64,000 nt of DNA from positions 30,405 to 94,404 of the forward strand of contig JASHOB010000057.1 of NCBI GenBank assembly GCA_030041335.1. Direction: 5' to 3'. The DNA comes from Alphaproteobacteria bacterium (lineage in GTDB: Bacteria; Pseudomonadota; Alphaproteobacteria; ATCC43930; CGMCC-115725). The position numbers were made by a program, and so were the translations under genes. Shown one piece after another: positions 46,504 to 54,680 of this stretch (position 1 is the first letter of the stretch; the number at the start of each line of letters is the position of its first letter). Under the pieces are notes generated by a model. That model was not told the origin of the DNA. It did no database searches and was given only the letters and a program-made list of their open reading frames with translations.

Positions 46504-47181
46504 ATGACCGAGACGGGAACCATCGGCGAACGACTCGCGAGCTTGCGGGCCCGCATCGCCGAGCTGGCGCGCGCGGCCGGCCGCGATCCCGCGGAGACCG
46601 CGCTTATGGCGGTATCGAAGACGCATCCTGCCGCGAGCGTGGCCGCCGCGCTGGCCGCGGGCCAACGCCTCTTCGGCGAAAACCGCGTCCAGGAAGCCGC
46701 GGCCAAATACCCCGCCTTGCAACAATCCTATCCCGATTTGCGCCTCCATCTGATCGGTCCGCTGCAACGCAATAAGGCGGCCGCGGCGGTCGCCTTGTTC
46801 GACGGCATCGAGACGCTCGACCGGCCGGCCCTGGCCGAAGCGCTGGCGCGGGAAATCGAGCGACAGCAGCGCCGACCGGACCTCTTCATTGAGGTCAATA
46901 CCGGGGAAGAGCCGCAAAAGTCCGGTGTCTGGCCGGCGGCGGCCGACGCCTTCATCACCCAATGCCGCGACCAGTGGCGGTTGCCGGTGGTCGGGCTCAT
47001 GTGCATTCCGCCGGAGGGAGAAGAGCCGGCACCGCATTTCGCGCTGCTGCGCGACATTGCCCGGCGCCATGGCCTCAAACGCCTCAGCATGGGCATGAGC
47101 GCCGATTATGACACCGCGATCCGCTTCGGCTCGACCGAGCTTCGGCTCGGCACCGCGATCTTCGGCGCCAGAGGAACCTAG
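46504..47181 (+). CDS. YggS family PLP homeostasis protein
   Basis: A 225-residue single-domain alanine-racemase fold protein. The PLP lysine is Lys39 in LMAVSKTHPAA, and the family motifs FGENRVQEAAAK, LIGPLQRNK and LSMGMSADYDTAI are present. It controls the supply of free pyridoxal phosphate and affects amino-acid balance. I start at the ATG at 46504, although a TTG two codons earlier is possible. Its TAG stop shares the palindrome CTAG with the stop of the convergent zincin gene. Confidence 0.92.
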   Translation: MTETGTIGERLASLRARIAELARAAGRDPAETALMAVSKTHPAASVAAALAAGQRLFGENRVQEAAAKYPALQQSYPDLRLHLIGPLQRNKAAAAVALFDGIETLDRPALAEALAREIERQQRRPDLFIEVNTGEEPQKSGVWPAAADAFITQCRDQWRLPVVGLMCIPPEGEEPAPHFALLRDIARRHGLKRLSMGMSADYDTAIRFGSTELRLGTAIFGARGT

Positions 47182-47585
47182 GCCTGGCGCTCGAGTCGCT
47201 CCATATCCTCGTCGCTGAAGCCAAAGTGATGGCCGATCTCGTGAATCAACACGTGACGCACCACGGCATCGAGCGGTTGCCCGGTCTCGCACCAGAAATC
47301 AAGGATCGGACGCCGGTAGAGGTGGATCATGTCGATGCCGGGATAGGGATGCATCACGCTTTTGCCGGGGAGCGGCGTGCCGCGATAGAGGCCGAGCAGC
47401 TCGAAGTCGTCATCGAGACCCATCTCCCGCTGCGTCGCCTCATCGGGAAAATCCTCGACGCGGATCACAACGCCGCCAATATGGCGCGCCAGCTTCTCCG
47501 GAATGGTCGCCAGCGCCCGCTGCGCCAGCGCTTCAATCTCGCCGAGCGACGGCGGCTTCATCTCAGGCTTGATCTGACGCGACAT
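47178..47585 (-). CDS. Minimal zincin metallopeptidase family protein
   Basis: A 135-residue protein with the extended zinc motif HEIGHHFGFSDED: His115, Glu116, His119 and probably Asp125 as third ligand. The conserved GLYRGTPL and YPGIDMIHLYRRPIL segments precede it. Such small zincins are common in alphaproteobacteria and actinobacteria; no substrate is known to me. An in-frame start three codons earlier (47594) is equally possible. Convergent with the YggS gene. Confidence 0.82.
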   Translation of the reverse strand: MSRQIKPEMKPPSLGEIEALAQRALATIPEKLARHIGGVVIRVEDFPDEATQREMGLDDDFELLGLYRGTPLPGKSVMHPYPGIDMIHLYRRPILDFWCETGQPLDAVVRHVLIHEIGHHFGFSDEDMERLERQA

Positions 47586-47629
47586 TCTGATCACATTTTT
47601 CCGAGGTGGACGCTGGCGAGGAGGCGGTT

Positions 47630-47932
47630 ATGTCGGAACGTCTGGTCGGCGCGGCGCGTCAAGCCGCGATCAACGGGTTGCATGGTTGGGCCGAAGTCGA
47701 GAAGCGCGATGCCATCCAAAAGACCTTCCATTTTGGCAATTTCAGCGAGGCCTGGGGTTTCATGAGCCGAGTTGCCCTGGCGGCTGAAAAGATGGATCAC
47801 CATCCCGAATGGTTCAATGTCTATAACCGAGTCGAGATCGTGCTTTCGAGCCATGATGTCGCGGGGCTGAGCACGCGCGACATCAAGCTCGCGCATGCCA
47901 TCGAAGAGGTGGCACCGCCCCGGGATCGGTGA
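47630..47932 (+). CDS. phhB: Pterin-4a-carbinolamine dehydratase
   Basis: A 100-residue protein. The active-site histidine pair is in [18 protein letters not shown] (His57, His58), and the N-terminal GLHGWAEV and the tail [15 protein letters not shown] are typical. It recycles the tetrahydropterin cofactor of aromatic amino acid hydroxylases. GAGGAGG lies a few bases before the ATG at 47630, so the longer frame is rejected. No phenylalanine hydroxylase gene is in the window. Its stop abuts that of the convergent transporter gene. Confidence 0.9.
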   Translation: MSERLVGAARQAAINGLHGWAEVEKRDAIQKTFHFGNFSEAWGFMSRVALAAEKMDHHPEWFNVYNRVEIVLSSHDVAGLSTRDIKLAHAIEEVAPPRDR

Positions 47933-49294
47933 TCATTCCGCGGCAATCGCGTCGCGGCGGTTCAGTGCCATGCCGTGGAAGCGGACGAAATAGAGCCGCG
48001 CCAGGGTAAAGGCCGCGACGGTGGCGATTGTCAGCGGAACGGCAAGGAACAGATAGAGTTGCTGGATCGGCAAATTCATGCCGATCAATATGCCGGCGAC
48101 GATCGGTCCCGTCACCGAACCGACCTTGCCGACGGCGAAGGTCCAGCCCGAGCCGTTGGCGCGGAACGCGGTGGGATAGATCAAGGCACTGGTGGCATTG
48201 ATGCCGAATTGCAGCCCCAACAGGGTGAAGCCGGCCAGAAACACGGCGACCATCAGCGCCGTCTGCGACCATTGCGCGGCATAGCCGATCGAACAAGTGA
48301 TCGGAATCGCCAGCAGGAATAAGAGACAGACCGGCATCAGCCCGATGCGGTCGAGAGGCCGGGCGATCGACAAGCCGCCCAAAGTGCCGCCGACCTGGAA
48401 AAAGGTCAGGGCCAGGCCGGAACGCGTCAGCGGAATGCCCGAACTGTGCAACACCGTCGGCAGCCAGGTGGTGACGAAATAAAACGTTCCGGTATTGCAA
48501 ATTGCCAGGACCCAGAGCAGCGGCGTGATGAATCTGAGCCCGTCGGTGAAGAGCAGACGGGGCGAGAAGCCGCTCTGCGGACGTTCGTCGGAAATGACAA
48601 AACGGGCCGCGGCGAGGTCGATGCCAGGCGCCAGCGCGCCGACGAGACGTGCCGCTTCGCGGTGCCGATCGCCGCGCAGCACCAGATATTTGATCGACTC
48701 CGGCAGCCACAACGCGGTAACCGCGGTAATGCCGAGCGTGATGACGCCGCCCAGCAAGAACAGCGACTGCCAGCCGTAACGCGGCATGAGCCAGCCGGCG
48801 ACGGTTCCGGGCAGGCCCGCACCCAACGTCAGTCCGGTAAACATCACGGTGATGAGCGTGGCGCGGTAGCGCTTGGGCGCGTATTCGGCGTTGAGCGCAA
48901 TGATGGTCGGCATCAGGCCGCCGATCCCGACGCCGGCGATGAATCGCAACACCGCCAATTGCACCAGGTTGCCCGCCGCCATGGTCGCTAGCGACATCAG
49001 CGACACCAGCAACGCGGAAATCACGATCGCCGATTTGCGTCCGTGCCGATCCGCGATCCAGCCAAACAACGGCGCGCCCACGAAAGTCGCCGCCAGCCCG
49101 AGGCTGAACGTGAAGCCCAGGGCCTTCATGTCGGTGATGCCCCATTCCTTGACGATGACCGGGCTGACATAGGCGACAGTGCCGCCGTCGAAGCCTTCGA
49201 ACAGCGTCAGGAAAAATCCGAACAGCACGACTTTCCAATTGAACCAGCCAAGGCGCCGCTGGTCGATGAGTTGAGTAACGTCGATGAGCGTCAT
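47933..49294 (-). CDS. MFS transporter, aromatic acid:H+ symporter (AAHS)-like
   Basis: A 453-residue transporter with 12 predicted helices. The loop 2-3 motif is GWIADRHGRK, and the first-helix region FEGFDGGTVAYVSPVI resembles the DGxD region of AAHS carriers such as PcaK. GIGGLMPTIIALNAEY is the matching helix 4 segment. It probably imports an aromatic or similar organic acid with protons; the substrate is not determined. GGGAGGAG precedes the ATG. It stands alone downstream of a gap of 287 bases. Confidence 0.85.
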   Translation of the reverse strand: MTLIDVTQLIDQRRLGWFNWKVVLFGFFLTLFEGFDGGTVAYVSPVIVKEWGITDMKALGFTFSLGLAATFVGAPLFGWIADRHGRKSAIVISALLVSLMSLATMAAGNLVQLAVLRFIAGVGIGGLMPTIIALNAEYAPKRYRATLITVMFTGLTLGAGLPGTVAGWLMPRYGWQSLFLLGGVITLGITAVTALWLPESIKYLVLRGDRHREAARLVGALAPGIDLAAARFVISDERPQSGFSPRLLFTDGLRFITPLLWVLAICNTGTFYFVTTWLPTVLHSSGIPLTRSGLALTFFQVGGTLGGLSIARPLDRIGLMPVCLLFLLAIPITCSIGYAAQWSQTALMVAVFLAGFTLLGLQFGINATSALIYPTAFRANGSGWTFAVGKVGSVTGPIVAGILIGMNLPIQQLYLFLAVPLTIATVAAFTLARLYFVRFHGMALNRRDAIAAE

Positions 49295-49581
49295 GCTCCT
49301 CCCTCATCCCGATTTTGTTGGCGGCCGCGGCCGATGGTACGCGGATGCCGCGCCCGCGTCACCAACAAGCGTCTGGAGGCAAGGGCTGAACGGGCCAGGA
49401 GTGGGTTTCTCGCGCGGGCGCGACAAATACCGGCGCCACCGCGCGCTCCCTGTCGCGGCCGGGGAGGCGCTACGCTTCGGAACATTCGCGCCGGTGTTGC
49501 AAACGGACCTGCCGATCATGCCGTCCCGGGGCGGCGCCCCCGCGTCTGCGTCGGCGCTGACGCGCCTAAATCGGGTTTGGC

Positions 49582-49965
49582 CTATCCGCCGAGCGCGCGC
49601 GCAAACCGCGCACATCCGGCCGGATTGCCGTCGAAGCGGTAGCTTTTGATGCGGTTCGCCGAATCGACGGCAATTTCGAGGCGGCACTCGGCAATCACCG
49701 ACAGCGGCGTGATCGAAGCCATGATCGGCATGCCGCCGGGGCCGGCCGACGTTGTCTCGGGAACCACAAAAGAGAGTTTGTTTCTCGTTTCCCAGGTGTA
49801 GATCGTGAGCGGCGGGAGGTCGCGCCGGGCAGCGGGGTCCCCGAGCCTTGCGACGGCGTCGCGGACATCGTGTCCGACCATCTTATCCATAGCTTCTTTG
49901 ACGTCGTCGCTGGCGCACGCCGCCAGCGTCAACGCGACCAGCAAAACCAACGCCCATCGTTGCAC
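49582..49965 (-). CDS. Hypothetical lipoprotein
   Basis: A 127-residue protein with a lipoprotein signal (VLLVALTLAACAS, lipobox Cys17). I do not recognise the family. The mature part has KEAMDKMVGHDVRDAVARLG, which resembles the start of small outer-membrane lipoprotein domains, and a later IAECRLEIAVD with a second Cys followed by GNPAGCARFARAL. Start is GTG at 49965, based on AAGGGAGGA a few bases upstream; the frame from 50106 is ignored. Divergent from the next gene. Confidence 0.65.
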   Translation of the reverse strand: MQRWALVLLVALTLAACASDDVKEAMDKMVGHDVRDAVARLGDPAARRDLPPLTIYTWETRNKLSFVVPETTSAGPGGMPIMASITPLSVIAECRLEIAVDSANRIKSYRFDGNPAGCARFARALGG

Positions 49966-50104
49966 CGCTTCCTCCCTTCGGCGGCCGCCGCACCCGATAC
50001 TACCACGGCACGAGCGACACTCACTCCGTCCTATATTCGGCCATGCGGCCGCCCTATAGTGCGCGGCCAACCGAAACGCATGTTGCTGACATGGGGTTGC
50101 ACGC

Positions 50105-50575
50105 ATGAACCAGCTGCCGGCGGCGCTCGCCCTTCTTGCACTGGCCGTGGCGCCGGCCTGGGCAGAGAATTATTCCGATCCGACCGCCTATTGCCGCGCG
50201 GTTGGCACGATCGATCGGCCGGACACCCGCTACACGGGGCGCAAACTGCCCGACTGGATGGCGGCGCAGCTCGGTCTCACGCCCGACCAGGACAAGATGA
50301 TGGAATGGCGCTGCGCCGGCGGCGTCGTGCTCGCCTGCCTCTATGGTGCGAATATTCCCTGCGATGCCAAGGCCGACACGCGTCGTCGACCCACCACCGC
50401 GATCCGCCGATTCTGCCGCGAGCATCAGGGTTCTGATTTCGTGCCAATGTACGTTACCGGCCATTCGAGCGTCGTGTCATGGGCATGTGATGGCGCGCGA
50501 CCGGTCGTGACCAGGGTGGGCGACGTCGATGCAGAGGGCTATGCCAAGGCCTATTGGCATCCGGTCCAGCGCTGA
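50105..50575 (+). CDS. Small secreted protein with six cysteines
   Basis: A 156-residue protein with a signal peptide (ALALLALAVAPAWA, cleaved before ENYSD). The mature part has cysteines at 30, 70, 78, 86, 104 and 128, so three disulfides are possible. Segments RFCREHQGSDFVPMYVTGH and VVSWACDGARPVV recall an uncharacterised family I associate with alphaproteobacteria, but I cannot name it. No enzymatic motif is visible. It is followed by 105 bases without a gene. Confidence 0.68.
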   Translation: MNQLPAALALLALAVAPAWAENYSDPTAYCRAVGTIDRPDTRYTGRKLPDWMAAQLGLTPDQDKMMEWRCAGGVVLACLYGANIPCDAKADTRRRPTTAIRRFCREHQGSDFVPMYVTGHSSVVSWACDGARPVVTRVGDVDAEGYAKAYWHPVQR

Positions 50576-50680
50576 CGGCGCTTTGCTGGCGTCGCGCATG
50601 ACCCGAAGGCGGGGATGCCGGCGCCACGGCGACCGCGGGAGAGGCCGCCCCCTATCGTGCTGGCGGCCGCAAACGCGGTC

Positions 50681-51832
50681 CTATAGCGTCGCGGCAGTGC
50701 CGAATACCAAGGTGATCTGGCTCGAGAGATAGCCGCCGTTGCCGTTGCACAGGGCGATCTCCGCGTCTCTCACCTGGCGATCACCCGCCGTGCCGCGCAA
50801 TTGCTCGACCGCCTCGATCATGAGGAACATGCCGTACATGCCGGGATGCACGCAGCTCAGCCCGCCGCCGTTGGTGTTGAGCGGATGCTTGCCGCCGGGT
50901 GCGATATTGCCCGCGGCGACAAACGGCCCGCCCTCGCCCTTCCGGCAGAAACCGAAATCCTCCAGGAACAGGATGGTGTTGATCGTGAAAGCGTCATAGA
51001 CCTCGATGACATCGACGTCCTCGACCGAGATACCGGCCATGTCGTAGGCACGCGGCGCCGCCTGGGCGACCGCCGTCACCGTCAGGTCCGGCATCTGCGA
51101 GATGTCGTTATGCGTAGTCGCCGCACCGACACCAAGCAGATAGACCGGCGCCTGCGGGAAATCCCGGGCGCGGTCGGCGCGCACCACGATCATGGCGGCA
51201 CCGCCGTCGGTGACGAGGCAGCAGTCGCGCACGCCAAAGGGATCCACCACCATGCGCGACTTCAACACTTCGTCGATGGTCAGCGGCCCGCGCATGAAGG
51301 CGCGCGGATTCTTCTGCGCCCATTGCCGCGCCGACACGGCGACATGCGCGAGATGCTCCTTGCTCGTGCCGTACTGGTGCATGTGGCGCGCCGCCGCGAG
51401 CGCGTAGGAATTGATGGGCTGGCGCGGCCGGTAGGGCGCGTCGAAGGAGCGGCCGAAACCCGGGCCGCCGCGCCGCGTTGCCGTACGCGCATTGCTGCCA
51501 TAAGCGATCAGCGCGACGTCGCACAGTCCCAGATGCAGTGCCGCCGCCGCGTCCTGCATCGCATTGTTGAAGGACGAACCGCCGATATTGGTCGAGTCCA
51601 TCACCCTGATGTTCTTGAGGCCGAAATATTCCGGGTAGAGAATGGCGCCGAGCGGATCGTTGAAGTTCGAGCCAAAGATGCCGTCGACTTGGCTCTTGTC
51701 GATGCCGGCGTCGGCGAGCGCGTTGTGGATCGCCTCACCCATGATTTCGAGATGCGAGCGGCCGGGCAACTCGCCAAATGGTGTCAGCCCGATGCCGACG
51801 ACGGCGACCGAGCCGCGAAGCGGGTGTGCCAT
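50681..51832 (-). CDS. Thiolase-fold protein lacking the nucleophilic Cys (Ltp2-like)
   Basis: A 383-residue thiolase-superfamily protein of the SCP-x/lipid-transfer type. Where active thiolases have Cys (as in CSTGSSA), this one has Asn82 in STNIGGSSFNN. The conserved HPGMYGMF region and VIEVYDAFTIN segment remain. Loss of Cys together with a DUF35 partner is the hallmark of the Ltp2 aldolases, which perform retro-aldol cleavage of CoA thioesters during steroid side-chain breakdown. It lies 2 bases after the DUF35 gene. A beta-hydroxyacyl-CoA aldolase role is therefore a fair hypothesis; condensing activity is unlikely. Confidence 0.8.
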   Translation of the reverse strand: MAHPLRGSVAVVGIGLTPFGELPGRSHLEIMGEAIHNALADAGIDKSQVDGIFGSNFNDPLGAILYPEYFGLKNIRVMDSTNIGGSSFNNAMQDAAAALHLGLCDVALIAYGSNARTATRRGGPGFGRSFDAPYRPRQPINSYALAAARHMHQYGTSKEHLAHVAVSARQWAQKNPRAFMRGPLTIDEVLKSRMVVDPFGVRDCCLVTDGGAAMIVVRADRARDFPQAPVYLLGVGAATTHNDISQMPDLTVTAVAQAAPRAYDMAGISVEDVDVIEVYDAFTINTILFLEDFGFCRKGEGGPFVAAGNIAPGGKHPLNTNGGGLSCVHPGMYGMFLMIEAVEQLRGTAGDRQVRDAEIALCNGNGGYLSSQITLVFGTAATL

Positions 51833-51834
51833 GG

Positions 51835-52233
51835 TTATTTCCCCGCCGGACGGAAAAGCACGAGCGGCTCTTTGCCGAGGTCGCCGATATAGGCCTCAAC
51901 CGCCATGCCGATCTTGACGTCCGCCGGCGCGATGTCCGTGACGCGCGACATCATGCGCGGTCCTTCGGCAAGATCGATGAGCGCAATATTGTAGTCGGGT
52001 CCGTCCTCGGGACGCTGGCGCACCACCGAGGTTGAGTACACAGTGCCCTTGCCCGAGGCGTCGAGCCACACCCAATCGGCCGCACCGCAATGAACGCAGA
52101 GCATCCGCGGGTAGAAGAAATTCCGGCCGCAGGCGTTGCAGTGTTGGATGCGGAACTTGCCGTTCTTGAGATGGTCGCCATAGACCGCGTCGGGCCCCGG
52201 CCCTTCGAAGGCGGCCGCTCGCTTAATCGCCAT
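51835..52233 (-). CDS. Zn-ribbon/OB-fold protein (DUF35 family)
   Basis: A 132-residue protein with an N-terminal zinc ribbon (Cys32, Cys35, Cys46, Cys49 in HCNACGRNFF and LCVHCG) and an OB-fold from about 60. This is the DUF35 domain, which pairs with thiolase-like proteins and stabilises or completes them. The ATG at 52233 follows GGGGAG by about 4 bases. It is first in a two-gene operon with the Cys-less thiolase. The partner relation is known for Ltp2-ChsH2-type complexes; here it is inferred from adjacency. Confidence 0.88.
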   Translation of the reverse strand: MAIKRAAAFEGPGPDAVYGDHLKNGKFRIQHCNACGRNFFYPRMLCVHCGAADWVWLDASGKGTVYSTSVVRQRPEDGPDYNIALIDLAEGPRMMSRVTDIAPADVKIGMAVEAYIGDLGKEPLVLFRPAGK

Positions 52234-52328
52234 CGCGCTCCCCTTATTATCTTCGGCGCGGACGATAGGCGGGGACAGCGCAGGGCGCAACCCGATATTC
52301 TACCAAGCTATAGAAACGGAGGAGCGCC

Positions 52329-52958
52329 TCAGCTCGGCTTCTCGTTCTTGGTCAGCTCTTCGAGCTTTTTCTGCAGCTGATCGAGGCGCGAGGTCAGGTC
52401 CTTGATCGTGCCGGCATCGCTCTGCGTCGAGGCGGTGCCCGGCGGCCGCTCCGGCGCGGCGCCGCTTGGCGGGAAGGGCGAGAACATTTTCATGGTTTTC
52501 TCGAACAGCGCCAGGTTCTGCTTGCCCATCTCCTCGAGCGAGCCGAACGGGAACAGTCCGCCGAACGCATCCTGCAGGTTCTTGCGCATCTGTTCCTGGT
52601 TCTTGGTGAAGCTCGACATCGCCTGTTCGAGATAGCGCGGCACCATGAATTGCATGCTGTCGCCGTACAGGCTGATGAGCTGGCGCAGAAAATTGATCGG
52701 CAGCAGGTTCTGCCCTTTCTGCTCCTCCTCGACGATGATCTGGGTGAGAACGGCGCGCGTCAGGTCTTCGCCGGTCTTGGCATCGTGGACGACGAATTCG
52801 CTCCCCGCCTTCACCATCTTTGCAAGGTCGTCGAGCGTGACATAGGAACTGGTCGCGGTATTGTAGAGCCGACGGTTGGCGTATTTCTTGATGACGATCG
52901 GCGGCTTGCCGCCCGGCTCCCTGTCGGCGGGTTTGGCGGCGGATGCGGCATCGCTCAT
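52329..52958 (-). CDS. phaR: Polyhydroxyalkanoate synthesis repressor PhaR
   Basis: A 209-residue regulator. The N-terminal DNA-binding domain is IKKYANRRLYNTATSSYVTL, the PhaR signature, followed by the PHB-accumulation domain FLRQLISLYGDSMQFMVPR and a C-terminal coiled coil (LTSRLDQLQKKLEELTK). PhaR binds PHA granules and DNA; free PhaR represses phasin and its own gene. The ATG at 52958 lies 17 codons inside the longest frame. It diverges from a PHA-synthase-like gene, and a TTGCT/AGCAA repeat lies between them. Confidence 0.93.
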   Translation of the reverse strand: MSDAASAAKPADREPGGKPPIVIKKYANRRLYNTATSSYVTLDDLAKMVKAGSEFVVHDAKTGEDLTRAVLTQIIVEEEQKGQNLLPINFLRQLISLYGDSMQFMVPRYLEQAMSSFTKNQEQMRKNLQDAFGGLFPFGSLEEMGKQNLALFEKTMKMFSPFPPSGAAPERPPGTASTQSDAGTIKDLTSRLDQLQKKLEELTKNEKPS

Positions 52959-52995
52959 GCGGTCAACCTCTGGCGATAGAGCGTAACATTTATCT

Positions 52996-53009
52996 TTGCT
53001 ACGCAGCAA
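52996..53009. promoter_or_regulatory. Candidate PhaR operator
   Basis: TTGCT (52996-53000) and AGCAA (53005-53009) form an inverted repeat around ACGC in the 122-base gap between phaR and the divergent PHA genes. PhaR is known to bind TGC-rich sites of the type CTGC-N-GCAG; a GCAGTGCAG stretch follows about 20 bases away. The match to the known motif is approximate. Confidence 0.35.
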
Positions 53010-53080
53010 TGGTCATGCCGCAGTGCAGCGACGGCTTCGCGCCTTTTGTCGCCGAAGGAGCTTGGCTATGATGCCAAATC

Positions 53081-53431
53081 ATGAAACCGGAGCGTGCGGA
53101 GGACCGTCCCGATCTGGCGACGCTCGCCAAGCGATTCATAGACCTATGGCAGGATCAGATGACCGCGCTCGCGGGCGACCCGGAACTGGCGGACAATATC
53201 GCCAGGTTTCTGGGTGCGCTGCCGTTTGGCATGCCGCTATGGCCGCGGCCTCATGAGGCGGGCCCGGCTCGGACCCAGGCCGCTGCCGCTGCATCTGATG
53301 AGCGCCGGCGCCGTGTGGATGAGCTCGCATCTCGCCTTCGCCATGTCGAGGAACGGCTCGCTCTCCTGGAGGCCGGAACTGGCGCGAAACGCCGCGGGGC
53401 TCCAAGAAAACCTAAGAAACGTCAGCCCTGA
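53081..53431 (+). CDS. Small PHA-associated protein (phasin/PhaE-like, tentative)
   Basis: A 116-residue protein starting with a helical segment LAKRFIDLWQDQMTALAGDPEL and ending with a coiled coil (RRRVDELASRLRHVEERLAL) and a basic tail (KRRGAPRKPKKRQ). Helical composition and position before a PHA-synthase-like gene suggest a phasin or PhaE-type accessory protein; I cannot prove it. Its last 179 bases overlap the PhaC-like gene in another frame, which is unusual. Both frames look protein-like, so I keep both. Confidence 0.55.
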   Translation: MKPERAEDRPDLATLAKRFIDLWQDQMTALAGDPELADNIARFLGALPFGMPLWPRPHEAGPARTQAAAAASDERRRRVDELASRLRHVEERLALLEAGTGAKRRGAPRKPKKRQP

Positions 53432-54464
53432 ATCGTTCGCGCGCGCGCTCGATCGCGAGATCATGGCGCGCAGCGAGGCGATGCTACGCGGCCTCGAGCG
53501 TTATCGTCGTCATCCTTATCGTCGTGCCGCCAAGGAGCCACCGGCCTTGTGGCGACGGGGCTCGAGCCGACTGCTCGATTACGGGCCGCGAGCGGGCGCG
53601 CCGCTTCTGGCGGTGCCTTCCCTGATAAACAAGGCCTATGTGCTGGACCTCCTGCCGCGAGCGAGCCTGTTGCGGTATTTGTCAAAGGCCGGCATTCGGC
53701 CCTTGTTGGTCGATTGGGGCGAGCCCGGCGAGGCGGAGCGCGGTTTTGGTCTCGACGACTATATCCTCGGTCGGCTCGAGGCCGCGGCCACGGCCGCAGC
53801 GGAGAAGACCGGGCGCAAGGTCGCGGTGCTGGGCTATTGCATGGGCGGGTTACTAGCGGTCGCGCTGGCACAGCGGCGCCCCGACCTGGTCGCCTCCCTG
53901 ATACTGTTGGCGACGCCATGGGATTTTCATGCCGAGCGCGTCGAACAGGCGCGCCTTCTCGGCCAACTGGCCGAGCCGCTGGTGCACAGCCTCGCCGGCC
54001 TGGGCGTGGTGCCCGTCGACGTGCTGCAAACGTTTTTTCTCGCCAACGATCCGCTGAGCGCGGCGCGGAAGTTCATCAACCTCGCCGCTTTGGCGCCCGG
54101 CAGCGCGGCCGAGCGCCGCTTTGTCGCGCTTGAGGATTGGGTCAACGACGGCATGCCGCTGGCGCTCGATGTCGCGGCCGAGACGCTCGGTCCGTGGTAC
54201 GGCGACAACACGCCCGGCCAGGGCCGCTGGTGCGTCGCCGGCCGCCCGGTCCTGCCGGAGGAGGTCGGCGCACCCAGCCTCGTACTGGTGCCGCGCCACG
54301 ACAAGATCGTGCCGCCGCTCAGCGCCGCCGCGATCGCCGATCATCTGATCGATGCGACTCGTATCGACCCGCCTTTGGGTCATATCGGCATGGTGGTAGG
54401 GCATCGCGCGCCAAAGGCGGTTTGGGAGCCGATGACCGCATGGCTCAAGGAGCATGTCGCCTGA
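53253..54464 (+). CDS. Short PHA-synthase-like alpha/beta hydrolase
   Basis: A 403-residue protein with PhaC features: VPSLINKAYVLDLLP, LLVDWGEP, and nucleophile Cys196 in LGYCMGGLLA. Asp350 (RHDKIVPP) and His377 (LGHIGM) complete the Cys-Asp-His triad. It lacks the 150 or more N-terminal residues of class I PhaC. The N-terminal RPLPLHLMSAG supports the start near 53253. It may polymerise hydroxyacyl-CoA or act as a short variant with the protein at 53081-53431. It overlaps that gene by 179 bases. phaR lies upstream on the other strand. Confidence 0.82.
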   Translation: MRRARLGPRPLPLHLMSAGAVWMSSHLAFAMSRNGSLSWRPELARNAAGLQENLRNVSPESFARALDREIMARSEAMLRGLERYRRHPYRRAAKEPPALWRRGSSRLLDYGPRAGAPLLAVPSLINKAYVLDLLPRASLLRYLSKAGIRPLLVDWGEPGEAERGFGLDDYILGRLEAAATAAAEKTGRKVAVLGYCMGGLLAVALAQRRPDLVASLILLATPWDFHAERVEQARLLGQLAEPLVHSLAGLGVVPVDVLQTFFLANDPLSAARKFINLAALAPGSAAERRFVALEDWVNDGMPLALDVAAETLGPWYGDNTPGQGRWCVAGRPVLPEEVGAPSLVLVPRHDKIVPPLSAAAIADHLIDATRIDPPLGHIGMVVGHRAPKAVWEPMTAWLKEHVA

Positions 54465-54507
54465 CCGAGCCCCGCGCTCGCCGCAATTTTGCGGCGGCGG
54501 TGCTCGG
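54465..54507. repeat. Two-part hairpin after the PhaC-like gene
   Basis: Directly after the stop codon, CGCCGCAA (54479-54486) pairs with TTGCGGCG (54489-54496) around TT, and CCGAGC (54465-54470) pairs with GCTCGG (54502-54507) outside it. The result is a long, interrupted stem between convergent genes. No T-run follows, so it may stabilise the 3' end or act as a factor-dependent terminator. Confidence 0.35.
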
Positions 54508-54680
54508 GCCGCATACCCTTGCGGGAAGTCGATCGGGCGCCGGTTGGCGCCGACGTCGTAATCGCGGCGCGCTTTCGCGCGGCAAGTGCCGCGAAGCCAC
54601 GAACCCGCGCCGGCGCCGAGCGGGCGCATTCATTCCATTGGCGAGCCGATCGGGCGGGCTCCCGCCACCAATCGTCCTTC

